Source: Flammulina velutipes
Lineage: Eukaryota; Basidiomycota; Agaricomycetes; Agaricales; Physalacriaceae
Assembly: GCA_011800155.1 (NCBI GenBank)
Contig: CM022370.1
Coordinates: 1,178,001-1,242,000, forward strand
Direction: 5' to 3'
Length of the DNA stretch: 64,000 bases
The notes below the pieces were generated by a model. It had not been told where the DNA came from. It did not search any database and worked only from the letters and a program-made list of their open reading frames with translations. How positions within the stretch are numbered: position 1 is the stretch's first letter; each line of letters begins with the position of its first letter. The translations under genes were made by a program, and so were the position numbers. Positions 35,137 through 47,081 of the stretch are shown piece by piece.

Positions 35137-35502
35137 CGGACGTGATGATCTGTATTGATGTTGACTACTACTACTATACATTTGCTTTTTTCTTTTCTTT
35201 CTTCTCTTTGCTTGCTTCATCTGTGTCATTTATTTAAATGTACTGAGCGATACCTGTACCGATGTATTGTACCCCTCGCTTCTTGGCTCTAGGAATTATT
35301 CGCTTTGCTTTGGGAATTTTGGTGTGGCGCTTGGCGTGAGTGTCCTGTGAGATTCTAGCTACATTCCGGAAGTACATAAATTATGGCGATTTGAATCCTC
35401 GACGCCACTTTGTGCCCAACTCTAGCGTGAGGCACAGAGACCGTAGCGTGGTGTCTGTATTCAATTGAGAAACCTTCCTAGTTTCGGCAATTGACCTACG
35501 AA
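35137..35502. other. Intergenic region between convergent genes
   Basis: About 365 bases of 3' flank for two tail-to-tail genes. Pyrimidine-rich run near 35187-35215. Nothing else is seen. Confidence 0.45.
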
Positions 35503-35813
35503 TCATAATCCCGCTGCTAATGCTGTCGAAAGAGCATGAATAGAGGCCTGAGGCATTTGTGGCGTCGCTGGAATAATATGTGCAGGTGTTTGTCCCATGG
35601 CCAGCACCTATTTTTAAGTTAGTGATCTGCTGTGTATTATGAAGCTCAGATTCCTACCGTGGCGTGCAAGGAGCGAGCATCGACATCAAGCTCATCCCTT
35701 AGTCTAGCATTTTTATGTTTTGTGCTTTTGTTCTGTTTCTTGAATGCATTCTTTGGGGCGTCATGCTTCACTGGTCGGGCCCTCTTGGCTGATTTTCCTT
35801 GTTTTGCGGCCAT
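35503..35813 (-). CDS. Small lysine/arginine-rich protein, two exons
   Basis: This small gene is easy to miss because each exon is short. Read leftward from the ATG at 35813 it encodes MAAKQGKSAKRARPVKHDAP, then FKKQNKSTKHKNARLRDE and a short helix ending RSLHAT. A GTAGGA...AATAG intron of about 50 nt comes before a second exon, VLAMGQTPAHIIPATPQMP and so on to a stop at 35503-35505. The total is about 85 residues. The basic first half suggests a nuclear or nucleolar, RNA-binding or ribosome-associated role, which is inference. It is divergent from YSH1, with 121 bases between the starts. I do not recognise the family. Confidence 0.6.
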
Positions 35814-35934
35814 GGCATTGAACGAGATGAACTTGAAAATAAAAGCGTGTTATTTGGTTCTGTTCCTGACGCCAAACAGCGCTGCTCTTGCTTCTATACC
35901 ACGACGACCACCGCGTCTTTCAACGACGTTAACA

Positions 35935-38745
35935 ATGAGCGATGCACCAACTCTGAGCGTAACACTGCTAGGCGCTGGCCAGGAAGTCGGACGGTCGTGC
36001 TGCGTCCTTCAATACCGCGGGAAAACAATTGTCTGTGATACAGGCGTCCATCCCGCCAACAGTGGCATTGCATCGCTACCTTTCATTGACGACCTCGACT
36101 GGAGCACTGTAGATGCTATCTTAATTACTCAGTAAGATATAGCGCGTACGACTCGCCAATATAACTCAACCTGTTCCAGTTTCCATCTTGACCATGCCGC
36201 CGCGTTGACATATGTGACAGAAAAGGTGAGCAGTCCATCTAAATGAATGCATGTCCGCGGAACTGACATGCTCTCAGACGAACTTCAAGGATGGAAAAGG
36301 CAAGGTATACATGACCCATCCAACCAAGGCGCTACACAAATTCATGATGCAGGATTTCGTTCGAATGGGGTAGATAGCTGTATTCACACTCATATCTTCA
36401 GCATTTCTGACATCTCTCTAGTACCGACGCGCTTTTTACGCCAATGGAAATGTCAATGTCGCTTGCTTCAATCATTCCAATATCCGTCCACCAGCTCATT
36501 ACGCCTTGTCCCGGTGTTACATTCACTCCCTATCATGCTGGCCACGTCCTCGGCGCCTGTATGTTTCTCATCGACATTGCTGGTCTCCGAATACTATATA
36601 CAGGCGACTACTCGCGCGAAGAGGATCGGCATCTAGTCAAAGCTGAAGTCCCTCCCATACGGCCGGACGTACTGATCGTCGAAAGCACCTATGGTGTCCA
36701 AAGCTTGGACAGTAGACCTGAGAAAGAGTTACGCTTCACTAACTTAGTGCACTCTATTATTCGACGAGGGGGTCACGTCCTATTGCCTACTTTTGCTTTG
36801 GGTCGAGCACAAGAGCTACTTCTAATCCTTGACGAGTACTGGAAGAAACATCCAGACCTTCACAATGTCCCTATCTACTACGCTTCTGGTCTTGCTCGGA
36901 AATCCATGGCCGTGTATCAAACATACATTCACACCATGAACAACCACATTCGGTCACGATTTGCTAAGCGCGACAATCCTTTTGTCTTCAAGTTCGTCCC
37001 TTTTCACCTTTCTATCTGGTGTAAGCTTTAATGTTTGCAAAGACACATCTCCAACGTACCTCAACCACGCGGCTGGGAGAAAAAAATTGCAGAAGGTCCA
37101 CCTTGCGTAGTCCTTGCAAGCCCAGGTTTTATGCAGTCTGGACCAAGCCGCGAATTATTTGAACTCTGGGCACCCGATTCGCGCAACGGGTTGATTATTA
37201 CGGGCTATTCCATTGAAGGAACTTTGGCTAGGGTGAGTGGAGTTGGTCATTACGCCACATATACCCTCCATGTAGTTACTGCAAGCCACAATAAATCGAC
37301 CTTTTCTTTGCCCTTGAAGTCCTTCATCCTAAGACGAAATGCTCATTCACAACGTTTAGGATATCATGACAGAGCCTGATGAATTTGAGTCTGTGAAGGG
37401 GGGAATGATTCCAAGGAAGATATCTGTGGATTATATTTCCTTCAGCGCACATGTCGACTACTCTCAGAACTCGGAGTTCATCGAACTTGTCAAGGCTCAG
37501 CATGTGGTGAGTACTCTGAAATCTATTTCTTCTCTAGTTTCCATTGACGCCCTTTCTTTAGGTTCTGGTGCATGGGGAGCATACGGCAATGGGACGTCTC
37601 CGAGCAGCTATGACCTCACGGTACAAGGAGCGCGATGAAGATGTCAAAATACACATGCCCAAGAACTGTGAGACTCTACACTTATCATTCCGCGGTGAGC
37701 GTGTCGCCAAGGTCGGTCCTGAACTTCTCCGTTGCCGTGTAGTACTCAATATTCCCAGGCTATTGGCACTTTGGCAGATTCCACGCCACAGGCTGGGGAT
37801 GTGTTGTCCGGTCTCCTGGTTGCGAAGGACTATTCGTACACGCTCTTGGATCCGCGCGACCTTAAAGATTTTGCGGGCTTATCAACGTGTACAGTCACAC
37901 AAAGACAAACAATATCGTTGGGTGTGGGTTGGGAGCTTGTACGATGGCATTTGGAGGGTATGTATGGGCGCGTCGAAGACGGCGTGGACAAGGACGGTAT
38001 TCCTACCATGAGGGTACGAACTATTGCTTATTGCTGAACGGGTACATCGGCTCACTCATGAACACACCTTAGGTGATGGGAGCTATCGATGTCAAGCACA
38101 CCAAGGAGCATGAATTGATGCTAGAATGGGACTCGAGCGCTAGCAACGACATGCTTGCTGATGCCACTCTCGCTCTGATTACTGGTATCGACCATAGTCC
38201 CGCGTCTGTCAAATGTGAGTGGTCTTCCCTTCTTTGTGGCACTGTTCCGACGCATTGCACAGTAACCACCCAATCTCATTCGCATACCCACCACCATCAC
38301 CACCCTCACGCCGAAGTGGAAGATGAAGCAGACGCGAGCTTGAAGCGCATACGAAATCTGACGATGTTCCTAGCGGCTCATTTCGGCGGTGACGAGGTCG
38401 AGCTGTACATACCGGACAAGGAAGAGCCAGAGACTGGGGAAGAGCGGAGTGATCCGATGATAGTCATCCGGCTCGAGGAGGCGGATGCCATGATCAATCT
38501 TGTTACGTTGGTGTGTATACGGTCCATTCTGGGAACTCCGACTTGCTGACCTCTATTTACAGGACGTATCTAGCTCAAACGAGGGGTTAAGGAAACGCAT
38601 TGAGAGCGTAGTTGATATGGCGTTGACGACTGTCAGCTCGCTGTCGGAGTCTTTCAAATCTGTGGCGTCTACACTGAATACCGAAGAGCCTAAAGGCGGA
38701 AAGGCAGTCGAGGATGTCGGAGAAAAAGTCGAAGAAGATTTATGA
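35935..38745 (+). CDS. YSH1: mRNA 3'-end processing endonuclease, CPSF73
   Basis: The nuclease of the cleavage and polyadenylation factor, a metallo-beta-lactamase/beta-CASP enzyme that cuts pre-mRNA before poly(A) addition. The ATG at 35935 opens [20 protein letters not shown]. An intron falls inside the first histidine codon of [13 protein letters not shown], the HxHxDH metal site. Later come [113 protein letters not shown] and [13 protein letters not shown], the full set of catalytic motifs. The C-terminal domain has an insertion [17 protein letters not shown] before [18 protein letters not shown]. It ends at 38745 after an acidic helix. Essential, full-length gene. Confidence 0.95.
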
Positions 38746-39070
38746 GGAGACAGATATGTCTAATGTGTTAGTTACAGGTACTGCGTGCGAAGTTGAATAC
38801 ATAATCCGACAGTAATGAAAGGGTTGCTACACTAGAAGGTTGTTGGTACTCGATGTGGAATGACAGAATAAGTAGGAGGCCTGGCTTTCAAGCTTCAAGC
38901 TTCAGGCAAAGATTGTGAGATGATAGATGTAGTAAACCCGAATTAGAAACACAGCTTGGATGCATAACATGGCGGGCGCCTCATGTCCTATTATAAGTTA
39001 TGCTGTAGAGGGAGCCGCTGTGAGAATGATTGAGCGCCCATGAAAGCTTCCCGCAAACCAAAAATATGCC
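38746..39070. other. Intergenic region between convergent genes
   Basis: About 325 bases of 3' flank. A possible alternative last exon for the next gene is at 38981-39017 (see that entry). Confidence 0.4.
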
Positions 39071-39574
39071 TTACCTCCATGTTTGTGACGCCGGGGTTGT
39101 AGCAGGCCTCCATTTCGCCGCGTATGACTGGGCTTGTGTTTCTCTGCGTGCAATGAACGCCCACCACCACATAGCAGCTGCTTCCACAGGACAGAGTACA
39201 CAGGGGATAATGAGCAGGGGCTGTAGGTGGTGCTCCGCCAGCCCACTCTCCTTGAACCCGTCTCTGCCCTCTTTAATAGTGATCACTACTATAACTCCCG
39301 CCACCGATGTCCATAATGCTGCCAGGGCGAATGACAATATGCTGGCGAGCGTTGTGAATAGATATTTTCGAATATATGTCTCGCGCCGCGCGATGATGAG
39401 GGTGGCGATATGATGAAGGAGAGTGATGAAAAATGTGGCGGGGATGACCCATAGAACATTTTGAACAGATATGTCGGGATTGGACAAGCATATCAATGTG
39501 AAGATGAAAGCAAGAGTGCCGACACATAAGGACGCGCAAGTCAGAGGCAGAAGAGGCCATGGGAGGGGATGCAT
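39071..39574 (-). CDS. Four-helix small membrane protein (MARVEL-like topology)
   Basis: A single open frame of 167 codons with four hydrophobic helices: PLLPLTCASLCVGTLAFIF; NVLWVIPATFFITLLHHI; LASILSFALAALWTSVAGVI; and PLLIIPCVLCPVEAAAMWWW. Charged loops (IIARRETYIRKY) lie between the second and third. This is the topology of MARVEL-type and small Agaricomycete membrane proteins, but no specific motif is visible. The stop TAA overlaps a consensus donor (GTAAGG at 39074-39069). Splicing from there to CTCACAG at about 39018 would replace the last residues with SGSLYSITYNRT and end at 38981. Function is unknown. Confidence 0.62.
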   Translation of the reverse strand: MHPLPWPLLPLTCASLCVGTLAFIFTLICLSNPDISVQNVLWVIPATFFITLLHHIATLIIARRETYIRKYLFTTLASILSFALAALWTSVAGVIVVITIKEGRDGFKESGLAEHHLQPLLIIPCVLCPVEAAAMWWWAFIARRETQAQSYAAKWRPATTPASQTWR

Positions 39575-40173
39575 GGTGAAAGAAAGGCAGGTACACAGCT
39601 ATCCAGTGGGTGCCGTTCGTTTTTCTAATTGTCCGATGTGTGTGGGAGAAGATCAAGACACTGGAACATCATCGCCATGCTACGGAGGATCTGATGTCTG
39701 ATGCACCGTAGACGCTCAGAAGAGAACAGCAGGCACTTCAGGAAGCGTCCGAGCAGATGGTTGGGAACTCCGAAATTACCTTGTAACCGGTGTATGTAAT
39801 GCCCAACAAACTCCAGAAGTAGAGCATATGGCAGTCGACAAGACAACTTGAAACGCCACCATCCAAAGGTTTGTGTGGATCCCTGTGAATGACCACGCGT
39901 GTACGTCAATCGAAGGGAAAGATGTATATATACCTAGTTGATACACATCGATGATTACAGGCGCTTACGCTGCCTCTTCTTAATGCATCGCGGTTGACGA
40001 ACACATGATACAACATGTAAGACGGGTGAATTTCCATTCTCTGTTTGAAGATGTCGATGAACACTTGATTGCAATAATCAACCGTCTACACAGCATCGCT
40101 ACACGAATGATTTCGCACCTCTATACAATGTGATCGTACATCTCTTGCACTGTAAATCTCGCACGTACTTTCA
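39575..40173. other. Intergenic region
   Basis: About 600 bases between the membrane-protein start and the ataxin-3 stop. Short open frames only, none with splice support or recognisable motifs. Confidence 0.45.
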
Positions 40174-41933
40174 TCAACCTCCAAATCGAGCTAATCTCCG
40201 CCTCCGCATCTCGTCGACGTCCACAGTCTCCTCTTTAGCTGTCACTGGAGTATCGGAGGATGGTGTATCCTCCGAGACCACAGATTCGGTGTCATCTTCA
40301 ACTGATCTAGGAGACGGCGCAATGACCGGCACTGCTGATATCGAACTGGATGTGGCTTGAGGCCGATGAGACTCGAACTCTGGAGGAGCAGTCCATCCCT
40401 CTGGCACGTGGTCTAGCGAAGCCCTCAAAGCCGCTTGGAATTCCTCATCTTCATCATCGTACACTCTGCTTCCTCCAGGTATGAAGGTCCCAAGCGGGGG
40501 ACTTGTCGCGCGTGGTATGGGTGTTGTTGTTGAAAAGTCATCCATGTCGACGTCGGCATCCTCATCATCTGGTTGTCGGGCCGTGCTACCGCGCGCCATA
40601 GCTTCGCTTTCTTGGATCGCTCGTCTGAGATCATCGTCGTACGCCTGAGTATGTGGTGTGAATCCTTCATCAACGAGTTCCCGTTGCGCAAATCGTTGCT
40701 CTGCAGTCATCCGCTGCAAGAGTCTTTGACTACGCGCCATGCTTGCCGCCACAGGATCTGATTCGTCTGCTGGGTCGTTCACAGGAGACTGTCCAAGCTG
40801 TGGTGTCTGGCCTCCTGAACTGCCACTTTGTGGGGGAAATGTCATTTCCGGAAGAGGGACCGTCCCTTGGGAAAGTGGCGGAGGATTTGGGGTCCAATTG
40901 GTGAAGTCGACGTCCGACGCGCCCATGAGTGACGCTTGTAGCGCTCTTTGTAGTTCAAGATCCTCATCTTCAAATCCCTCTAAGTCATGTTGTCCACTCG
41001 GGCCCGGTGCGTTATATCCACCCAATTCGGCGCCTGAAGCGGTCGCGTTATCGGGGATGGCAGCTGCTATGTGATCTGCTTCGGAACGCGCCAGAGCGAG
41101 AGGAGCCTCTGGATCTTTCTGGATAACGGCGAACACCGAGTAGCCTGCTCTTTGTAATGAGATAATCTGATACTCTGTAGTATCTCACGTACCGTCATTC
41201 TCTGCTTGTTGTATCTGCATCCCGAGATACGTCTTGCTTATCCATTGTGGCGTTGATTCTAAAGAGTTCAAACTGAACCAATGTCCTGTCCCCTCGTCTT
41301 CGTGGAGATGTGTAGATGCGGGCCCAAATCGTCGTAGAGTGTACCAATGCTGTTGCGAGTTCAGGATGAAAGCCAGCTGCGTACTAGATCGCGTTCAGTG
41401 CCATCCAAAGAGAGGACAGTAACGAACTGTGGTATATCTTGATATGGTTTCATCGCCTCTGCTCTCCATCCAACGATACTAGTGCTTGTTAGACGCGCCT
41501 CATTTGCAATGTTGACTGGCTTACTCAAGCCCCCAGACCTCGAGTGCCTGCACTAAGACCTGAACGGAGAAGAATCCTGGTGACACATTAGCACAGATCA
41601 TCATATTTGGGAATAAACGCACCGGTGTCATCCATGTTGTTGCTTGTGACGGTAGCGGAGGTGTCATCATTGAAGCCTCGTTCCTGCTCATCGAGGCTGC
41701 TTGCGATGTGGGATAGATCTGCGGCAGTAAACTACATTGGATGAGAGTTTGTTCTTCTACTTGGTCCTGTTTAACTAACGTAGTTGCCCTCTAGAGGACG
41801 TTAGCTGGTAAGGAATGGCAATGGCTGTAAACGCACGTAGTAGCGAGTTGAGAGCATGCTGAGCACACATCATGGATCCAGGCTCCTGCTTTTCATGGTA
41901 GATATGTGGTACTAGCTCTGCTATCGATGCCAT
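40174..41933 (-). CDS. Ataxin-3-like deubiquitinase (Josephin domain with UIMs)
   Basis: A cysteine protease that trims ubiquitin chains in protein quality control. Read leftward from 41933: MASIAELVPHIYHEKQEPGS then MMCAQHALNSLL holds the catalytic cysteine. Short exons follow with NYFTAADLSHIASSLDEQE, MDDTGFFSVQVLVQALEVWG and QHWYTLRRFG (catalytic histidine), then WFSLNSLES (catalytic asparagine) and ISKTYLGMQIQQAEND. The long last exon holds three ubiquitin-interacting motifs: LELQRALQASLMGA, DDDLRRAIQESEAMA and EEFQAALRASLDHV. No polyglutamine tract is present, unlike human ATXN3. The gene is divergent from the F-box gene to its right, with about 110 bases between the starts. Confidence 0.92.
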
Positions 41934-42046
41934 TTGCGGAGGAGATGGTGGTAGGAAAACAAGGAAGAAGTGACGCGTCGCGTTTGCGATCTAATCATAT
42001 CGTCCAAATTTGATCTTCCCACGGCATCTCTTATTCTTTGACCAAC

Positions 42047-43793
42047 ATGCAGGGACACCGTTGTGAGTAATAGTCTTTGTGCTTTAGCAAGTGTTAACGC
42101 GTACTGTATAGCAGGCCCCGAGGAATGGAAAAAATGCACAACCACCAGTTGTCCGTGTCCTAACCACCAACTTCCCCTCTGCGTTCCGAACGCGCCACTG
42201 GACGGCTTTCACGACGACCCAGCGTTCCACCACCTAACGCGTACCAATCATGTCCCACTCCTTGCAGAGGAAACTTCTATAAGATCGTCGATATCAGAAA
42301 TACGCGCGAACCATTCCGTAGTGTGCAAGTCACTGTCAGAACTGCAGGCTCTTCGCACCGAATACGAACTCAAGCTCAAAGACATTGGCAAATGTTTGAA
42401 GATTCTCATTAGCGAAAAGCAAGATCTCTCTCACTCGGCCATCCAACGACACCGCGTTCTCAGTCCTGCTCGCCGTGTACCCTCCGAGATCTGGACCCTC
42501 ATTTTCCTTTCGTCTGTCCACGAGTGGCAAGACGCATCAGACTCAGGGGAGACTGTGCTTTGGCGCATAGAAAGAGTGTGCAAGACGTGGCGTGCATTGG
42601 CTCTCTCCTCTCCTCACCTTTGGTCATTCGTCACGATACATGCCATTCACACCAAATGGCAACCCAATTCTCGCTACCTTCCCAGGATTGCCAGACATCT
42701 TAGTCGATCTCAAACGCGCCCTCTCTTCATCAATATCTTCTCCGATGTGGAAAGCACAGAGCCTCCCAGGGACCTCGTGATCCTTCTTCTTTCGGTGGCG
42801 ACACGTATTCAAGAGCTCAGACTCGAGGTTCGGAAATGCTTCGTCCGTGCCCTCTCTCAATTGGAGCACCACCTCGATTCCCTACAATGCCTTATAATCG
42901 ACTCTCCAACTCGTACCTTTGATGACCGGATAGCAGTGCCAATTCCAATCTTCGCGCAATGCCCACAGCTTCAAGTTTTCCACACAAGCAACATAACATC
43001 TCCTACCTTTCACTTTACCATCCCTTGGCATAACATTCTGCACTACAGTAACATCAACGAACTCCACATAAACGGCGCGAAGCCTCGCCAAATCGTCAAT
43101 GTCCTTGCACAGGCTCAAATCTTACAACGCATATCCGTCTACCTCTCTCAACAACCACATCCTGTCACTCTTACTCCAGTGGCATGCAACCACCTTTCCT
43201 CGTTAACGATCCACATTCTACCCGTGTCAAGCGATATCGTGTTCCACCCTCTCATCGATATATTCCAGCACCTCGAGCTACCTTGCCTAGACTATTTGCA
43301 CATCTTTGCGGTTAGTAAACACTCGAATTACGCCCCACCAAATCCGAAAGTATTCACTTCGATCGTTGACGCTATAGAACGATCCCACTCTCCCATCGAA
43401 ACAATCGCTCTACCTCCGTTTAACATCATTGCCGAGGATGCTATTCGTCTAATACGCGTGGCCCCCGCTTTACAGGATCTTCGACTTTGTACAGGACCAT
43501 TCGCCGGAATCTCGGACGATAAACCTGCCAGTGCGGACACGGCAGAAGTACCACTTTTGCGATTCCTCGCGTTGAAGGAACCTCTACCTGTGCTTAATAG
43601 CCTCGTTTCTCTAGAGGTTGCTAGTGTGCCACAATGGAGAGCGGTAGGGCCCCCGAAGCCGAACTTCAAGTCTGTATGGTTGAATTCATTCGTGCATCCG
43701 TCGTCGACGGAACTTGTGGGGATCGGGGAAGAGATCATGAACAATTACATGGAACTCAATCTGCAAGGCAAGGTGTTGTACTATGTATATTAA
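42047..43793 (+). CDS. F-box-like protein
   Basis: Likely a substrate adaptor of SCF ubiquitin ligases, one of the many F-box/leucine-rich proteins of Agaricomycetes. A start at 42047 (MQGHR) joined by a GTGAGT...TATAG intron to SGPEEWKKCTTT is preferred; the unspliced frame from 42063 would also stay open. The N-terminus has a Cys/Pro-rich stretch (TTSCPCPNHQLPLC) and a coiled-coil segment (SELQALRTEYELKLKDIGKC). The F-box core is RRVPSEIWTLIFLSS, followed by RIERVCKTWRALALSSPHLW. The rest is a series of irregular leucine-rich strands (LQVFHTSNITSP; NINELHINGAK; LEVASVPQW). Its target cannot be predicted. Confidence 0.82.
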
Positions 43794-43924
43794 ACAGGCA
43801 GGAAGCGGAGGACAGGAGGATAATAGAGATAGCATGGATCACATAACGATGAAACTAGCATAATATAAAGTTATAAACTATCTTATCACCTATGTCGCTA
43901 GCTTGAGCCTCCTTTGGCTGCCAC

Positions 43925-45165
43925 TTAGTCATGAGGATGCGCCACTAGTTTTATGCCGCTGACTTCTCCTTTCTTCAATCTCTCCAATCCTGCTGGGATA
44001 TCACTTAGGCCTCCGATAATTTCGTACCTGTTGGGCTGGCAAATGTTGTTAATCCAAAATGGTGTTTGCGAACAGTGGTAGATACAAACCAGGATGATGC
44101 CCCGTTCTAACATCACCGTCAAATTTTTGAGCGCCGGACGACTGAATTCCGCATGGGTGGCGTCGATGGCGAAACTCCCGTATACACCAATCATTGTCTT
44201 GTTCTCACGTTGTAATTTCTCCTTGATTCCGTCCCAAAGGGGCCCGGGTCTACAAGTGACAGCTTTCCCGCCTTCTGTCAAGGAGTTGCATGCGGCGTTT
44301 TGTGAGTCTGCAAGTCCCAGACAATCGAAGACCACTTGAGCTTTGCTAGAAAGTGACTTGGGAAGCTCATTGATGGAAGTAACGGTACGATCAATGCACT
44401 CGGTCGCGCCGAGCGACTTGAGAAAATCAGAGTGGCGGGCTGAAGCATAGGATATGATGCTTGAGTAACCTAGGAATTTGAGGAGTTGGATAGCTAGAAT
44501 AAGGTTCAGACTCCATGAGCTTTTATAACTCAACGGTAGAGGGTACGTGCCATGTTGTCCCACAGATGTGCTTCCTCCAATTACGAGGGCAGTCTCTCCA
44601 CTGTGAGACTGATCCCAGCTGAAACTTGGGTTGAGACCAATCCCTATAGGTGGATCGCCAAATAAGCCTATGAGAGCGGTGCCCAAGACGACGGGAAGAG
44701 TTGCTGCCTGATCGATGCTGATGTTATCCGGAATCTTAATGATTGGTGAGTCCATGCGACCTGGAGAACTAAGAGGGCATCTCACACGAATGAGCCACTC
44801 AGAAGGGAGAATAGCGTACTGCTGGAAAGCACCTAAATCGTCAGACTGTGCCAATCTATGATCCAGATCAGTACAAGGAAGCTTAGCCGTTACGATGCTG
44901 GGGCCTACACTCGGTCACCTTTCATCCAGCCTTCAACACCCTCGCCTACGCTTACAATCTCTCCGGCAAAGTCCAACCCAATAACGGCGGGATAGCTTGG
45001 GATCCTGATATCGAAATCATGTTGCATCCAGTCCGCTGGATTCAGGCTGACAGCAAGTGTCTTCAAGAGTACTTCTCCGGGGCCAGGTTGTGGTACATCT
45101 CGTGTGACAAGGACAAAATCAGCTTTGGGAGAGGGAATAATGAGTGCTTGTTGTTGAGGAGACAT
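43925..45165 (-). CDS. Medium-chain dehydrogenase/reductase (zinc-independent enoyl-reductase-like)
   Basis: An NAD(P)H-dependent reductase of the MDR superfamily. Read leftward from 45165: MSPQQQALIIPSPKADFVL, VPQPGPGEVLLKTLAVSLNP, YPAVIGLDFAGEIVSVGEG and WMKGDRV joined by an intron to LAQSDDLGAFQQYAI. The nucleotide-binding region is ETALVIGGSTSVGQ joined to HAIQLLKFLGY through an intron that fits only with a GC donor. LKSLGATECIDRT and AQVVFDCLGLADSQ follow. It ends YEIIGGLSDIPAGLERLKKG and EVSGIKLVAHPHD. The structural and catalytic zinc ligands of classical alcohol dehydrogenases are absent, as in the toxD/enoyl-reductase branch. No biosynthetic cluster surrounds it. Confidence 0.87.
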
Positions 45166-45708
45166 TTAGGAATGCAATCTGCACCAGTTGTATACAAATA
45201 TAAACCTTTCGATGCTACGTCTAGGCCAGTAGTTCCTGTGACTATACCTTATTGGATAGCTATTATTATGCTATTGCGATTTCCTTCGGCAAGTAGAGAT
45301 GAGCTGTCTGAATCAGCAGTTGACACTGACGATATGTCGACCCAGGATGCATAAGACACAGTTGACAGAGGCAGTCACTTAGTCATTTAGGACTGATAAG
45401 CATATGCATTGCCGAACAGAAACACTCCAGCAGGAATGGCATCACAGACCAAGAACATCAGGACAGTAGAGAGCCCAAGGATAAAATATCAGGCAAGTGT
45501 CCAATGTGTGCGCCATTACAACGATGGAGTTAAAACGAAAGAAAGGAATTGTCGGTATTCGCCGGATCGTTTCCGGATCAATTGCGCCACACATCAGCTG
45601 CTTAGTCAGCTGCTTCAACCGTGACCACCACCAGTTCATTCCGTTCGACGTTGGATGTACGTGAACGCGCCATTTCTATCGTTCTGACGTATAATCGTTG
45701 AACAGACA
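45166..45708. other. Divergent intergenic region
   Basis: About 540 bases between the reductase start and the F-box-type gene start. No supported exon or repeat. Confidence 0.45.
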
Positions 45709-46982
45709 ATGATGCTTTCGCAGCCATTTCCCGTGGAACTTGTGTTGTTGACACTTTCGCATCTCGATGTCGACGTCGAAGTTGACAGAAATGCGCTCAT
45801 CGTTTGCGGACTTGTTAACAAGCCATTTCTTATCGAAAGTAGAGCAATACTATTCCACTCAGTAGTCTTCTCAACCCACAAGGAATGGCGCGTCAACAGT
45901 TTCTTCAACTTGCTGGAGGATCCTCATTGTTCCATAACAAAACACGTCAAACACGTCAAATGCATCGGTGCCGACCCCTTTTCCGACCCCAATCCATACA
46001 TAATCATCATGGAACCCAGGGCCTGGCAAGCCAACGTATTATCTCGATACATCACCAAATTACCACACCTCACTTCCCTCCGTCTCGAAAACATCATAAT
46101 GGGTGAATGCATATCTCCCGAGGTCCTTAGCGCATTCATCCTCAACCTAAAACGATCTAATATCACCCATCTTGGCCTCGGTCTCATCACCTTTCGACGA
46201 TTCGACACGCTCTGCGAAATCATCGCTGCCCCACCACTTCTCCAGGTGCTGGATATTCAAGATGCCAGCCTGTCCTACTTGGACATATTTCCTGATATCG
46301 CATCTCTTCGCAAAATCGTCCCAACTAGCAAAACGCTGCGAAAGTTTTTCTCATGTTGGACGGAGTCTGAGCACCCCGGGCTTCTGCACTCACCATTCCC
46401 TTCATTGTTCTCCTGGATGGTTTTACACCCCGATGCATTCTCACAGGTGGAGAGCATGATAATTCATATCAAAAGCACTCGTCGCACTATATATGAACAG
46501 ACCAACGCATTTCTAGCTATGGTTGGACAGTCGCTGAAGTCTTTCGAATTCTTGGAGTATATCGCTAGTGGCGACGGAACATGTAAGTCCTGTGAACCTG
46601 CTCAATCGTGGCATGACACATTCTTAACCTCACTCTAGTCGATAAAAGTGTTTCGTTGGCACGGAACACAAATCTCCATAAGCTGATAATACCTTTACCG
46701 CGCGCAACACGACCCTCCCTCCCCGCGATGCTAAAGACTGTTTCCTCTCCCCATTTCGAAGAGATCCAGATCGTACACGTCTCCCTCCACCCTGCCCTCA
46801 CCCAGGTCATCGCCGAAGAACGCGTCTTACGCGAGTTGGACGAGGTTCTAGCGCAACCTAATCTCAAATGCCTTCGCAATGTCACCGTCTCTCTTGGCCT
46901 GAATCAACCAGAGAGTCTTCGAGAGGCGTTTAGAACTTTCATGCCGCAGACTCATGAAAGGGATGTATTGCAATTGCTTTAG
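45709..46982 (+). CDS. F-box/leucine-rich-type protein
   Basis: Two exons. The first opens MMLSQPFPVELVLLTLSHLD, a degenerate F-box start (P-E-L-L-I-HL), then VCGLVNKPFLIESRAILF. Irregular leucine-rich strands follow (LPHLTSLRLENIIMGE; ITHLGLGLITFRRFD; PLLQVLDIQDASLS). An intron (GTAAGT...CTCTAG, about 55 nt) after ASGDGT joins to FDKSVSLARNTNLHKLI. The second exon carries more repeats (FEEIQIVHVSLHP; LKCLRNVTVSLGLN) and ends RDVLQLL. Typical of the expanded Agaricomycete F-box set. The target is unknown. Confidence 0.75.
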
Positions 46983-47081
46983 GTGAGAGTGTGATAGGTA
47001 TAGTTCAGAGCAGGGTTGACGAATACATTGCAGCGTATGCTATAAATACAACATGAGATGTCCAAGAAGACTAACAGTTCG

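Noticed and set aside
35632..35934. Possible N-terminal extension of YSH1 upstream of 35935
   Set aside because: The extension is hydrophobic and antisense to the small basic gene. [19 protein letters not shown] is the usual N-terminus of the family.
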